The notes beneath the pieces were generated by a model. It saw nothing but the letters and a program-made list of their open reading frames with translations. It made no database searches and was not told the DNA's origin. From a virus, in the IMG/VR virus record IMGVR_UViG_3300005095_000025, positions 1 through 38,243 of that record: 38,243 nucleotides of DNA. One strand, given 5' to 3'. How positions within the stretch are numbered: position 1 is the stretch's first letter; every line of letters begins with the position of its first letter. Shown here in pieces: positions 18,026 to 23,206 of this stretch. Made by a program: the position numbers and the translations under genes.

Positions 18026-18321
18026 AATAAATCCTTAATAAACTCCTCAGAAAATCCGACACCTTTCAGCAACAAGGCTTTGTCTACTATGTTGACAGGC
18101 TGTTCTGTTTTAACAGGCTCAGAAAATTTATTCTTAATGGTGTTAAAAATATCTGTTAAATATTCTTCATTAGGGTAGGACCCATTTTCCCCATACAAGT
18201 ACAATGACACACCTCCAGGATGTTTTAAGAATATTACTGTATTATCTTCAACTTCAGGTATAAAACTTGCTTCATTTGTAATTATAAACTTAAACTTAAA
18301 CTTAAACTTAAACTTACTCAT
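18022..18321 (-). CDS. Hypothetical protein with an N-terminal KF repeat
   Basis: 99 residues. The start MSKFKFKFKFKF comes from five tandem copies of a hexanucleotide, giving an alternating Lys-Phe strand. The rest contains a predicted beta hairpin (TVIFLKHPGGVSLYLYG) and a C-terminal helix (LLLKGVGFSEEFIKDLL). I do not recognise the family. It lies between the candidate small terminase and the large terminase and overlaps the latter by four bases, so a packaging-related role is possible but unproven. Confidence 0.65.
   Translation of the reverse strand: MSKFKFKFKFKFIITNEASFIPEVEDNTVIFLKHPGGVSLYLYGENGSYPNEEYLTDIFNTIKNKFSEPVKTEQPVNIVDKALLLKGVGFSEEFIKDLL
18286..18315 (-). repeat. Hexanucleotide tandem repeat, five copies
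   Basis: Five perfect AAACTT units (plus-strand reading) lie inside the 99-residue gene and encode KFKFKFKFKF. Loss or gain of units would stay in frame and change only the length of the N-terminal strand. Confidence 0.95.
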
Positions 18322-18369
18322 ACTTACCTCCTTTTTTGTTAGAATAAATCAGTAGTTATCAATGACAAG

Positions 18370-18873
18370 TTACCCTTCGGTTAATTTATCATTGATAATT
18401 TCTATAAAATCAGATTTCTTAGACGGGTCGAACATAGCTACCGTATCTATTACGAAATCCATAAACTCTTGCATTTTCTGTGCTTTATAGAACTTTTCCT
18501 GTGCTTCTAAGATGAGTTTGAGGTAATCCTTAGCCATTTGCAGTGTTTTTAGATATGTTTTGAGCTTTTTCTCATCATAATCGTCAGAAAATGCTAAATC
18601 TAAGTCAACATTCTCTAAACTCATTATTAAATTTGATAATTTTCCGTACATTTTCTCTAATTCTTTCTGAAAATCAAGCTTAGAAACCGGTTTATAATTC
18701 TTTATCAGAGCTTTCTCTAAGGCTACTGAGACCTGAATTAGAAGATTCTTGTCAAAACTTTCAGGTGCATTTTCAATTAAGGCGTCTATGGTGTCATAGA
18801 GACCCCTGTTTTCCATACAGTATGAAATCATATTCTCAATGTTATTGACAGAAGCAATATTATTTCCCAACAT
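18370..18873 (-). CDS. First gene of the virion operon, candidate small terminase
   Basis: 167 residues, acidic and almost wholly helical, with a coiled-coil-like stretch at about 110-150 (TYLKTLQMAKDYLKLILEAQ). No helix-turn-helix is obvious. By position, first in the leftward operon and two genes before the large terminase, it could be the small terminase subunit that recognises the packaging site; this is inference only. A strong GGAGG site precedes the ATG, and a promoter ends about 22 bases upstream of the start. Confidence 0.5.
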   Translation of the reverse strand: MLGNNIASVNNIENMISYCMENRGLYDTIDALIENAPESFDKNLLIQVSVALEKALIKNYKPVSKLDFQKELEKMYGKLSNLIMSLENVDLDLAFSDDYDEKKLKTYLKTLQMAKDYLKLILEAQEKFYKAQKMQEFMDFVIDTVAMFDPSKKSDFIEIINDKLTEG

Positions 18874-18895
18874 ATTATCCTACCTCCTACATTTA

Positions 18896-18924
18896 TGTAT
18901 ATTATAATTTGAGGCAGTTGTCAA
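18896..18924 (-). promoter_or_regulatory. Leftward promoter for the virion operon
   Basis: On the minus strand TTGACA (18924-18919), a 17-base spacer and TATACA (18901-18896) form a good vegetative promoter. It directs transcription into the first virion gene with a very short leader. A closer TATAAT is present but at a spacing of only 12 bases. Confidence 0.6.
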
Positions 18925-18938
18925 GTGTACTGAGTAAT

Positions 18939-19005
18939 ATCAAGATGAAAGTTTGAAATACAAACTCAACAAATGTTAAATTAAAGCACAGCATCAAGAT
19001 GAAAG
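18939..19005 (+). repeat. Direct repeat pair ATCAAGATGAAAG
   Basis: Identical 13-mers at 18939-18951 and 18993-19005, 54 bases apart. A GAAAGTTTGAAA element follows the first directly and recurs at about 19019 after the second. They sit just upstream of the leftward promoter, so a regulator binding site is possible. Confidence 0.7.
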
Positions 19006-19225
19006 CCAACATAAAGGCGAAAGTTTGAAAATACCTCTTTAATGAACATTTGAAAAGGTAACACCTTCGGTTTTGGTTTCAAAATTTTGAGGTGATGAAT
19101 ATGACACCTGGTCAGCCATAACAATATCCTTATATGCTAAATAACACCGTCCTACATAACAGTATAATTTTTAAACAATCTTGTAAAAAAATAATACAAA
19201 AAATTTAATATGATTAAAAGTGTCG

Positions 19226-19243
19226 TTGGCATAATAATTGCAA
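19226..19243 (+). promoter_or_regulatory. Sigma-54-like -24/-12 element
   Basis: TTGGCATAATAATTGCAA has GG and GC exactly 12 positions apart, matching the TGGCA-N6-TTGC consensus. It also lies within an imperfect inverted repeat (CGTTG and CAACG), so the match may be incidental. It points towards the 212-residue gene, about 350 bases away. Confidence 0.3.
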
Positions 19244-19393
19244 CGCACACGCATATTTAATTAAATAATGTTAAACAATATAATTATAGTCTAATATACT
19301 ATTGGTTTATTGGTTTGCGTAAAAAATTTTATTATTTATTTGCTTTGTTTTGTTACACTTACAACTTTTTTTAAACTTTTTTGTATTTTTTTG

Positions 19394-19421
19394 TTGACAA
19401 AAATCTATAAAGTGCTATATT
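19394..19421 (+). promoter_or_regulatory. Rightward promoter
   Basis: TTGACA (19394-19399), a 16-base spacer and TATATT (19416-19421) make a strong vegetative promoter. The start site would fall near 19428, leaving a leader of about 170 bases before the first rightward gene. Confidence 0.75.
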
Positions 19422-19428
19422 GTATTAT

Positions 19429-19596
19429 GACAACGGTTAAGTTACTGTTGATAGGTCTTTTAAAGGGAATAAGACAAGCAAGCTAATTGCTTGCCTTAAA
19501 AGTTATTAAACACGCCAAAATGGCATAGTGCGTCATTTTGGCGTACTTAAACCTACTCGTAACAATTACGAATAGGATAAAAACGGAGGTAAAGCA
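19429..19596 (+). other. Structured 5' leader of the first rightward gene
   Basis: Three inverted repeats lie in this leader. CAAGCAA pairs with TTGCTTG (19475-19493), inside a longer stem formed by CTTTTAAAGG and CCTTAAAAG. ACGCCAAAATG pairs perfectly with CATTTTGGCGT (19512-19522 and 19534-19544). The third, 19552-19576, is the TCGTAA..TTACGA palindrome also found at 21050 and 21909. There is no U tract after any of them, so operator or RNA-regulatory roles are more likely than plain termination. A CGGAGG site lies just before the ATG. Confidence 0.65.
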
Positions 19597-20235
19597 ATGA
19601 CTTTACAAGGAAAAAATGAAAAAATTGATGCTAAAACTTTGGTAAAAACCTTCAAGGATGTAATCCTTGAGGGGAAGGAAAATTTTTTAATGAGTTGTAT
19701 TAGCTCATTAAAAGATTTGAACAAAAAAGAGTTGGCAGGATTTATTATGTCCTGCCGTTCAGAAGCTATTAAGATTGATAATAAGGCTTTCAGTAATCTA
19801 AACCGTTACTTAAAAGCTGGCTTTATCCTGAAAGGTTTGTCTGATACTTCACTTCAAACACTTTTTAAAAATAATCCCATTAAAAACCTTTTAGGTTTGA
19901 GTACGGTTTTAAAACCGTATTCAATCACAAAAAAAGGTGGGGAATACAGTTTTGAAAGCAACTTCAAAACCTATACTTTAAGCGGTATAAATACCACATT
20001 GCTTGAACTTGAAGAAAAGAAAAAAGAGGCAAGCAGGAAAAGAGAAGAGGCGAATAAGAAAAAAGCTGAAAAAGAAAAAAATCAACCTGAACAGAATAGT
20101 AATTTTGTTCAGGAGATGCAGATTTTAGACACATTGAAAGAGGCGGTAAAAGTTGCTATTCCAAACATTCAGGACAACAAATTGGAACAAATTGAGAAAT
20201 ACTTTTTAGATAGTTTGAAAAAACAAGCTGTCTAA
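19597..20235 (+). CDS. Hypothetical coiled-coil protein, first rightward gene
   Basis: 212 residues. The N-terminal 110 residues are helical with many Lys (LVKTFKDVILEGKENFLMSC). Residues about 130-165 form a highly charged coiled coil (LEEKKKEASRKREEANKKK). No helix-turn-helix or enzyme motif is clear. It is the only sizeable gene in the central control region, has its own strong promoter and structured leader, and is followed by a perfect palindrome. A DNA-binding, replication or regulatory role would fit the place but is not shown by the sequence. Confidence 0.75.
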   Translation: MTLQGKNEKIDAKTLVKTFKDVILEGKENFLMSCISSLKDLNKKELAGFIMSCRSEAIKIDNKAFSNLNRYLKAGFILKGLSDTSLQTLFKNNPIKNLLGLSTVLKPYSITKKGGEYSFESNFKTYTLSGINTTLLELEEKKKEASRKREEANKKKAEKEKNQPEQNSNFVQEMQILDTLKEAVKVAIPNIQDNKLEQIEKYFLDSLKKQAV

Positions 20236-20244
20236 AAACCTTTA

Positions 20245-20270
20245 TGGGATAAGGTTTAAACCTTATCCCA
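20245..20270 (+). terminator. Perfect palindromic hairpin after the 212-residue gene
   Basis: A fully palindromic 26-base element (arms TGGGATAAGGT and ACCTTATCCCA around TTAA) begins nine bases after the stop. It is followed by TTATTTC, a weak U tract. It probably acts as a terminator in both directions or as a 3' stabiliser. Confidence 0.6.
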
Positions 20271-20272
20271 TT

Positions 20273-20312
20273 ATTTCAAATTATAATATTTGCGAATATT
20301 ATAATTTGAAAT
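20273..20312 (+). repeat. 18 bp inverted repeat before the tiny genes
   Basis: ATTTCAAATTATAATATT (20273-20290) pairs perfectly with its inverse at 20295-20312 around the tetraloop TGCG. It starts two bases after the preceding palindrome and ends about ten bases before the ribosome binding site of the next small gene. Confidence 0.85.
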
Positions 20313-20331
20313 ACTTTTAGGAGGTAATAAA

Positions 20332-20484
20332 ATGAAAAAACTTTTAGTTAAACTTTATGTTGAAAATGGTAAATCTTTCAAGGTTTGGAGGTTATATCCT
20401 ACAAACCTTGCAAATAAAGAGATAGTTAAAGACTTAAAACAGTCTTTTAAAGCCGTTTTGTTACTTAAGCAAATAAATTTATAA
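20332..20484 (+). CDS. Small hypothetical protein, 50 residues
   Basis: An ATG at 20332 is preceded by TTAGGAGGTAATAAA, an excellent ribosome binding site, and opens a 50-residue frame (MKKLLVKLYVENGKSFKVWR ...). It is basic, with a beta-like start and an amphipathic C-terminal helix (KDLKQSFKAVLLLKQ). No family recognised. It is the first of three short genes packed between hairpins. Confidence 0.65.
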   Translation: MKKLLVKLYVENGKSFKVWRLYPTNLANKEIVKDLKQSFKAVLLLKQINL

Positions 20485-20496
20485 GAAGATTTTAAA

Positions 20497-20667
20497 ATGA
20501 AAATTTTATTTGTAGAAAATCAGGAGTACTTAAGACTGTTAAGTAATCCAGATAGCAAGGTTGTTGTTGAAACAGACAACAACAAAAAGAGAAGGGCTTT
20601 TTTAGTATTTAAAGGGAAAAAAATTTTTGAATTTTTTCCCAAACATACATGGGCGGTGGAATTATGA
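20497..20667 (+). CDS. Small hypothetical protein, 56 residues
   Basis: 56 residues, beginning MKILFVENQEYLRLL and ending KIFEFFPKHTWAVEL, with a basic middle (NNKKRRAF). The upstream ribosome binding site is weak (AAGAAGA), so translation may be coupled to the gene 13 bases before it. The stop overlaps the next start by four bases. Function unknown. Confidence 0.5.
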   Translation: MKILFVENQEYLRLLSNPDSKVVVETDNNKKRRAFLVFKGKKIFEFFPKHTWAVEL

Positions 20668-20750
20668 AAAAATTATTAAATGTTTTACTGGATTTTTTAC
20701 TAATCCAAACTATTTTTATTTTAGCTTGGATTTTTCTAATAATTTTCTAA
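20664..20750 (+). CDS. Tiny single-pass membrane peptide, 28 residues
   Basis: 28 residues, almost entirely hydrophobic after MKK: one membrane helix from about residue 8 to 28 containing LLIQTIFILAWIFLIIF. The start overlaps the previous stop (ATGA) and follows GGTGGA. Such peptides in phage early regions can modify the host membrane or other functions, but no role can be assigned. The short length makes it uncertain. Confidence 0.45.
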   Translation: MKKLLNVLLDFLLIQTIFILAWIFLIIF

Positions 20751-20760
20751 ATATGTCAAT

Positions 20761-20791
20761 TTTTCAAACATTCGTTCTGAGTGTTTGAAAA
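20761..20791 (+). repeat. Inverted repeat TTTTCAAACA
   Basis: TTTTCAAACA (20761-20770) is repeated inverted as TGTTTGAAAA (20782-20791) around an 11-base loop. It starts eleven bases after the tiny membrane-peptide gene and could end its transcript. The TTTGAAA core also recurs at 18951 and 19022. Confidence 0.75.
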
Positions 20792-20797
20792 TTAAAC

Positions 20798-20842
20798 AAA
20801 CCGTCAACCTGACAACTTGAAAGTTTGAAAGGTTGACGGTTT
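20798..20842 (+). repeat. 13 bp inverted repeat AAACCGTCAACCT
   Basis: AAACCGTCAACCT (20798-20810) pairs perfectly with AGGTTGACGGTTT (20830-20842). The 19-base interval contains a smaller inverted repeat (AACTT and AAGTT), so a two-tier hairpin is possible. Confidence 0.8.
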
Positions 20843-20872
20843 ACAAAAAGCTTGAAGCTCATATTTGAGTTT

Positions 20873-20990
20873 TAAGCAACTTTTTTATTCTCAGGTATAC
20901 AAAACCATTACTTTTTAAAAAAAGTTGCTTAGAATTGAAATATGGAATTCTCAGAGGGTATTTTATACCTGAGGAGAAACCACATTTCAA
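20873..20990 (+). ncRNA. Candidate structured RNA with two interacting hairpins
   Basis: TAAGCAACTTTTTT (20873-20886) pairs with its inverse at 20918-20931. TTGAAATATGG (20935-20945) pairs with CCACATTTCAA (20980-20990), one G-U allowed. The first loop contains CTCAGGTATA (20890-20899), a perfect complement of TATACCTGAG (20964-20973) inside the second hairpin. This allows a kissing or pseudoknot contact that competes with the local pairing of GGTAT with ATACC. That is seen by base complementarity only; transcription is not shown. Confidence 0.4.
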
Positions 20991-21049
20991 ATTTTTAGTA
21001 GGAAATTCGGTTTTTTGAGGCGAGAGAACTGTGCTTCAAGGCGATTTTT

Positions 21050-21074
21050 TCAGCTCGTAACGGTTACGAGCTGA
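21050..21074. promoter_or_regulatory. TCGTAAC palindrome, copy 2
   Basis: Arms TCAGCTCGTAAC (21050-21061) and GTTACGAGCTGA (21063-21074) are perfectly inverted around one G. The same core occurs at 19552-19576 and 21909-21924. The odd palindrome and repetition suggest a dimeric DNA-binding protein. Confidence 0.65.
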
Positions 21075-21088
21075 CAAACATAAAACTT

Positions 21089-21293
21089 CATATATACCTG
21101 TAAGGTATATATGGCTGGCTCTTTGATAAGTATTTACTCAAATTCGCAAACTTCAAACCCAATAACCTGAAAATTTCTATATATATCCTGTAGGATATAT
21201 ATAGCAGGAAAATTGGCTCTGAGACCACGCATTACTGGAAATGTTTAATTCACGAATAAGGGTTTTAGCATATATATACTTCGTATATATATG
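21089..21293. repeat. Three similar AT-rich hairpins
   Basis: CATATATACCT with AGGTATATATG (21089-21099 and 21103-21113, loop GTA). CTATATATATCCT with AGGATATATATAG (21177-21189 and 21192-21204, loop GT). CATATATATAC with GTATATATATG (21269-21279 and 21283-21293, loop TTC). All three have perfect 11-13 bp stems of similar sequence about 65-80 bases apart. Weaker nested pairings flank the third (AATTCAC with GTGAATT; CACGCATT with AATGCGTG). Confidence 0.8.
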
Positions 21294-21356
21294 GAACTTT
21301 TAAAAAGTGAATTTAGGCGTAAGTGAATGCGTGTTTAAAGAGGGTTTTTGGGAAGA

Positions 21357-21746
21357 GGTAACGAGGGTAAGAGCTTTTGTTTGCGGTATTTAGGCTTGAA
21401 TTTGAGAAGGGAGTTACCGAAAGTTACCTGAGTGTTACCTTTGTATAAATATATATAAAATAAGGACTTATAAATATATTTAATATAAAAGGTAACATAG
21501 TAACAAAAAAAGGTGCGTCAAGTCGTAAAAAATTTTTTCAAAGAAAGGGGGGTGTCTCTGCACAGAATGTTACCTTTTTGTGTGCAAGTCTAAAAGTACC
21601 CTCACCACAGCACCTAAGCACCCTAAAAAAAGGTAACATCTGTATGTTACCCTCTTTGAAATTCGCATATTCGCAAACTACTTTTATTATAAATTATAAG
21701 AATTGCCAAAAAGTCAAAATTTGGAGTAACAATTTTGCCTGTTACC
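21357..21746. repeat. Cluster of nine GGTAAC/GTTACC hexamers (iteron-like)
   Basis: GGTAAC at 21357, 21491 and 21632, and GTTACC at 21413, 21423, 21434, 21569, 21646 and 21741. GTAAC without the leading G is also at 21500 and 21726. Two copies form a hairpin, GGTAACAT with ATGTTACC (21632-21651). The hexamer would be expected well under once in 390 bp of this composition. Spacing is irregular, unlike a strict iteron array. Confidence 0.7.
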
Positions 21747-21837
21747 TATGATAAATTTTATTTGAAAAGTTTTACCACAAATATTTAAATTCCGGTTTTT
21801 GAAATTTAAATTTTGATTTTTGAAAGTCAAAATTAGA

Positions 21838-21874
21838 TTTTATATTTTCAATTTTGAAAATTGAAAATATAAAA
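21838..21874. repeat. 18 bp inverted repeat around one base
   Basis: TTTTATATTTTCAATTTT (21838-21855) and its exact inverse (21857-21874) are separated by a single G. Low-complexity AT sequence partly explains it, but the length is unusual. A smaller pair, AATTTTGA with TCAAAATT, lies just upstream (about 21809-21834). Confidence 0.75.
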
Positions 21875-21908
21875 ATTTAGTTGAGTAGTATAAATCCATT
21901 TTTATTAA

Positions 21909-21938
21909 CTCGTAACGTTACGAGCTGCTATATATAAT
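21909..21938 (+). promoter_or_regulatory. TCGTAAC palindrome, copy 3, with a -10 element
   Basis: CTCGTAACGTTACGAG (21909-21924) is a perfect 16-base palindrome. A TATAAT follows at 21933-21938 and the next gene starts at 21958. The palindrome covers the place where a -35 would lie, and no TTGACA-like sequence is present, so the site looks like an operator or activator site controlling the early operon. Confidence 0.6.
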
Positions 21939-21957
21939 TTAACTAAAGGAGGTCAAA

Positions 21958-22326
21958 GTGAAAATATTTAACTTAAAAGGGGTTTTATTGTTTGAAGATG
22001 CGTCCACAAGCTTGAAAGAAACTGTAGAAAATGCAGTTTCTCAGAGTAATACTTTGCGTAGTGCAGACTTGCGTGGTGCTGATTTGCATAATGCAGATTT
22101 GCATGGTGCTAATCTGTATAATGCAGATTTAGATTACTCTAATTTGCCTTTATGTTGTAGTGGTTTAAACATAAAGATAGATAAAAAATTAGCAATACAG
22201 TTTTTGGTGCACGCATTGCAACAGGATTGTGACAACCCAGAATTTCAGAAAATTAGAGAATTAAAGACTGTGCAAAAATTTTGTTCACAGTTTCATCGAA
22301 AAGATGTGAGTTTATGGTTTAACTAG
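21958..22326 (+). CDS. Pentapeptide-repeat protein
   Basis: 122 residues with a GTG start after an AAAGGAGGT site. Residues 36-65 are six pentapeptide repeats (ADLRG ADLHN ADLHG ANLYN ADLDY SNLPL), which form a right-handed square beta helix. The N-terminal strand MKIFNLKGVLLFE and helix (SLKETVENAV) match the usual capping region of small phage pentapeptide proteins. The C-terminal 50 residues are helical with no known match. Some larger repeat proteins mimic DNA and act on gyrase; this one is too short to assume that. First gene of the early block. Confidence 0.85.
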   Translation: MKIFNLKGVLLFEDASTSLKETVENAVSQSNTLRSADLRGADLHNADLHGANLYNADLDYSNLPLCCSGLNIKIDKKLAIQFLVHALQQDCDNPEFQKIRELKTVQKFCSQFHRKDVSLWFN

Positions 22327-22345
22327 ATTGAAGAAGTTCAATCTA
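22324..22345 (+). terminator. Hairpin after the pentapeptide gene
   Basis: TAGATTGAA (22324-22332, starting at the stop codon) pairs perfectly with TTCAATCTA (22337-22345) around GAAG, followed by TTGTT. It may attenuate transcription between the first early gene and the rest. Confidence 0.5.
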
Positions 22346-22361
22346 TTGTTAGGAGGAAAAA

Positions 22362-22787
22362 ATGAATAAAAAAGATTTGTTTAGAAAAGCTTATTTTGAT
22401 TATAAAATGGGTCAAATGAGCGATATTGAGTATCTGGTTGCCTTTCATAAAGTGATTAGGCAAGGCGATGGATTAACTTGGGAACAAATTGGGAATATAA
22501 TTAAAGAAATTCAATCTCAGGTGGGGAATGTAATTATAGCTAATTTTATGGGGTATGAGTATGTTGGGGATGAGCATTTCCATATACATGAGCATGGCTA
22601 TATGGATTCATATTCAGATTTATTTGTGGATCATTTTCATATAAACGAATTGGAATTTAATACGAATTGGTCTTGGCTCATGCCGGTAGTCGAAAAATTA
22701 TGGCAACAAGGGCGGAGAGTGGAAATCAACCCTAATATTAAAGATGTCTATGAAAAAGTTGTAGAAGAAATTGGGAGGAAAAAATGA
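22362..22787 (+). CDS. Conserved phage protein of unknown function (WLMPVVEK motif)
   Basis: 141 residues. ANFMGYEYVGD (about 60-70) followed by the FNTNWSWLMPVVEKLW motif (about 101-116) is a pattern I know from many unrelated phage and prophage proteins annotated as hypothetical. The middle is His-rich (DEHFHIHEHGY, then DHFHI). No function is established. AGGAGG precedes the ATG, and the stop overlaps the next start (ATGA). Confidence 0.75.
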   Translation: MNKKDLFRKAYFDYKMGQMSDIEYLVAFHKVIRQGDGLTWEQIGNIIKEIQSQVGNVIIANFMGYEYVGDEHFHIHEHGYMDSYSDLFVDHFHINELEFNTNWSWLMPVVEKLWQQGRRVEINPNIKDVYEKVVEEIGRKK

Positions 22788-23197
22788 AAAAAGTATTAGT
22801 CAATATTAGCAATCATACATTAAATGTAAAGCAAATTGCTCCGTTTGATAAAGTGATAGAGATGCCTAAAGCCCTAAAAGACAAATGGGCGAAAATCAAG
22901 CCGGACAATAATGTAAAAATTACAAAGGAAATATTGGATTTCTTACGGCTCATTGTGAATAAAGAGGGTAAGTACAATAAAATATTTGTCCATGTGGCAG
23001 GGTTCACCCCTACTGTCAGATTGGTCGTAAACCAAATGCTATCTAAATTTGACGACCAAGTTTGCACTGCTATTTATTCTTTTAGTGAACGCAATACTGT
23101 TGAGGTTGTAGATGTAAATGGGGAAAATATTAAAAAGTCAGTACATAGGTATGAGAGTTGGAACAAATACAAAGATGACACAGAGGTTGAGTTTTAG
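22784..23197 (+). CDS. Csx20/CARF-like protein, candidate ring nuclease
   Basis: 137 residues. The plan resembles the Csx20 family as I remember it: an N-terminal strand ending in NHTL followed by Q (4-17), a MPKALKDKWAKIKP segment (27-40) like the LP..LQ..W..IPP of Csx20, a strand and loop VHVAGFTPTVRLV (69-81) in the place of a VLIQGDFG-type ligand loop, then IYSFSERNTVE (97-107) and a charged C-terminus. Csx20 is one of the small CRISPR-linked ring nucleases that degrade cyclic oligoadenylate. A phage copy would be expected to blunt type III CRISPR signalling. The similarity is by eye and needs a profile search. Confidence 0.5.
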   Translation: MKKVLVNISNHTLNVKQIAPFDKVIEMPKALKDKWAKIKPDNNVKITKEILDFLRLIVNKEGKYNKIFVHVAGFTPTVRLVVNQMLSKFDDQVCTAIYSFSERNTVEVVDVNGENIKKSVHRYESWNKYKDDTEVEF

Positions 23198-23206
23198 GAG
23201 GTAGGA

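Larger units (their letters stand above)
18925..19393. other. Divergent intergenic region
   Basis: About 470 bases without a credible gene. It holds two copies of a 13-base direct repeat (18939 and 18993) each followed by or near GAAAGTTTGAAA, a GGTAAC inside AAGGTaacACCTT (19055-19067), a sigma-54-like site (19226-19243), and then a very AT-rich tract (19250-19390). One eight-codon frame at 19095 has a GAGG before it but is too short to call. The region probably holds operators between the two divergent operons. Confidence 0.7.
20751..21957. other. Non-coding, highly structured central region
   Basis: 1.2 kb without a convincing gene on either strand. By eye it holds at least eight perfect or near-perfect inverted repeats, two TCGTAAC palindromes, and a cluster of nine GGTAAC/GTTACC hexamers in AT-rich DNA (21357-21746). 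Stretches near 21.50-21.66 kb are purine- or pyrimidine-biased. This architecture, between a leftward and a rightward operon, fits a replication origin, a major regulatory locus or structured RNA genes. The elements are listed separately. Confidence 0.75.

Noticed and set aside
18370-18873. Firm naming of this gene as small terminase
   Set aside because: Only the position supports it; no helix-turn-helix or family motif is visible, so it was kept as a candidate.
19095-19121. Eight-codon frame with a GAGG upstream, possible leader peptide
   Set aside because: Too short to tell from chance and not linked to a clear attenuator.
20245-21293. Hairpins considered as tRNA genes or a CRISPR array
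   Set aside because: No cloverleaf, anticodon arm or CCA end could be found. The repeats are inverted and not equal in length with unique spacers, so it is not a CRISPR array.
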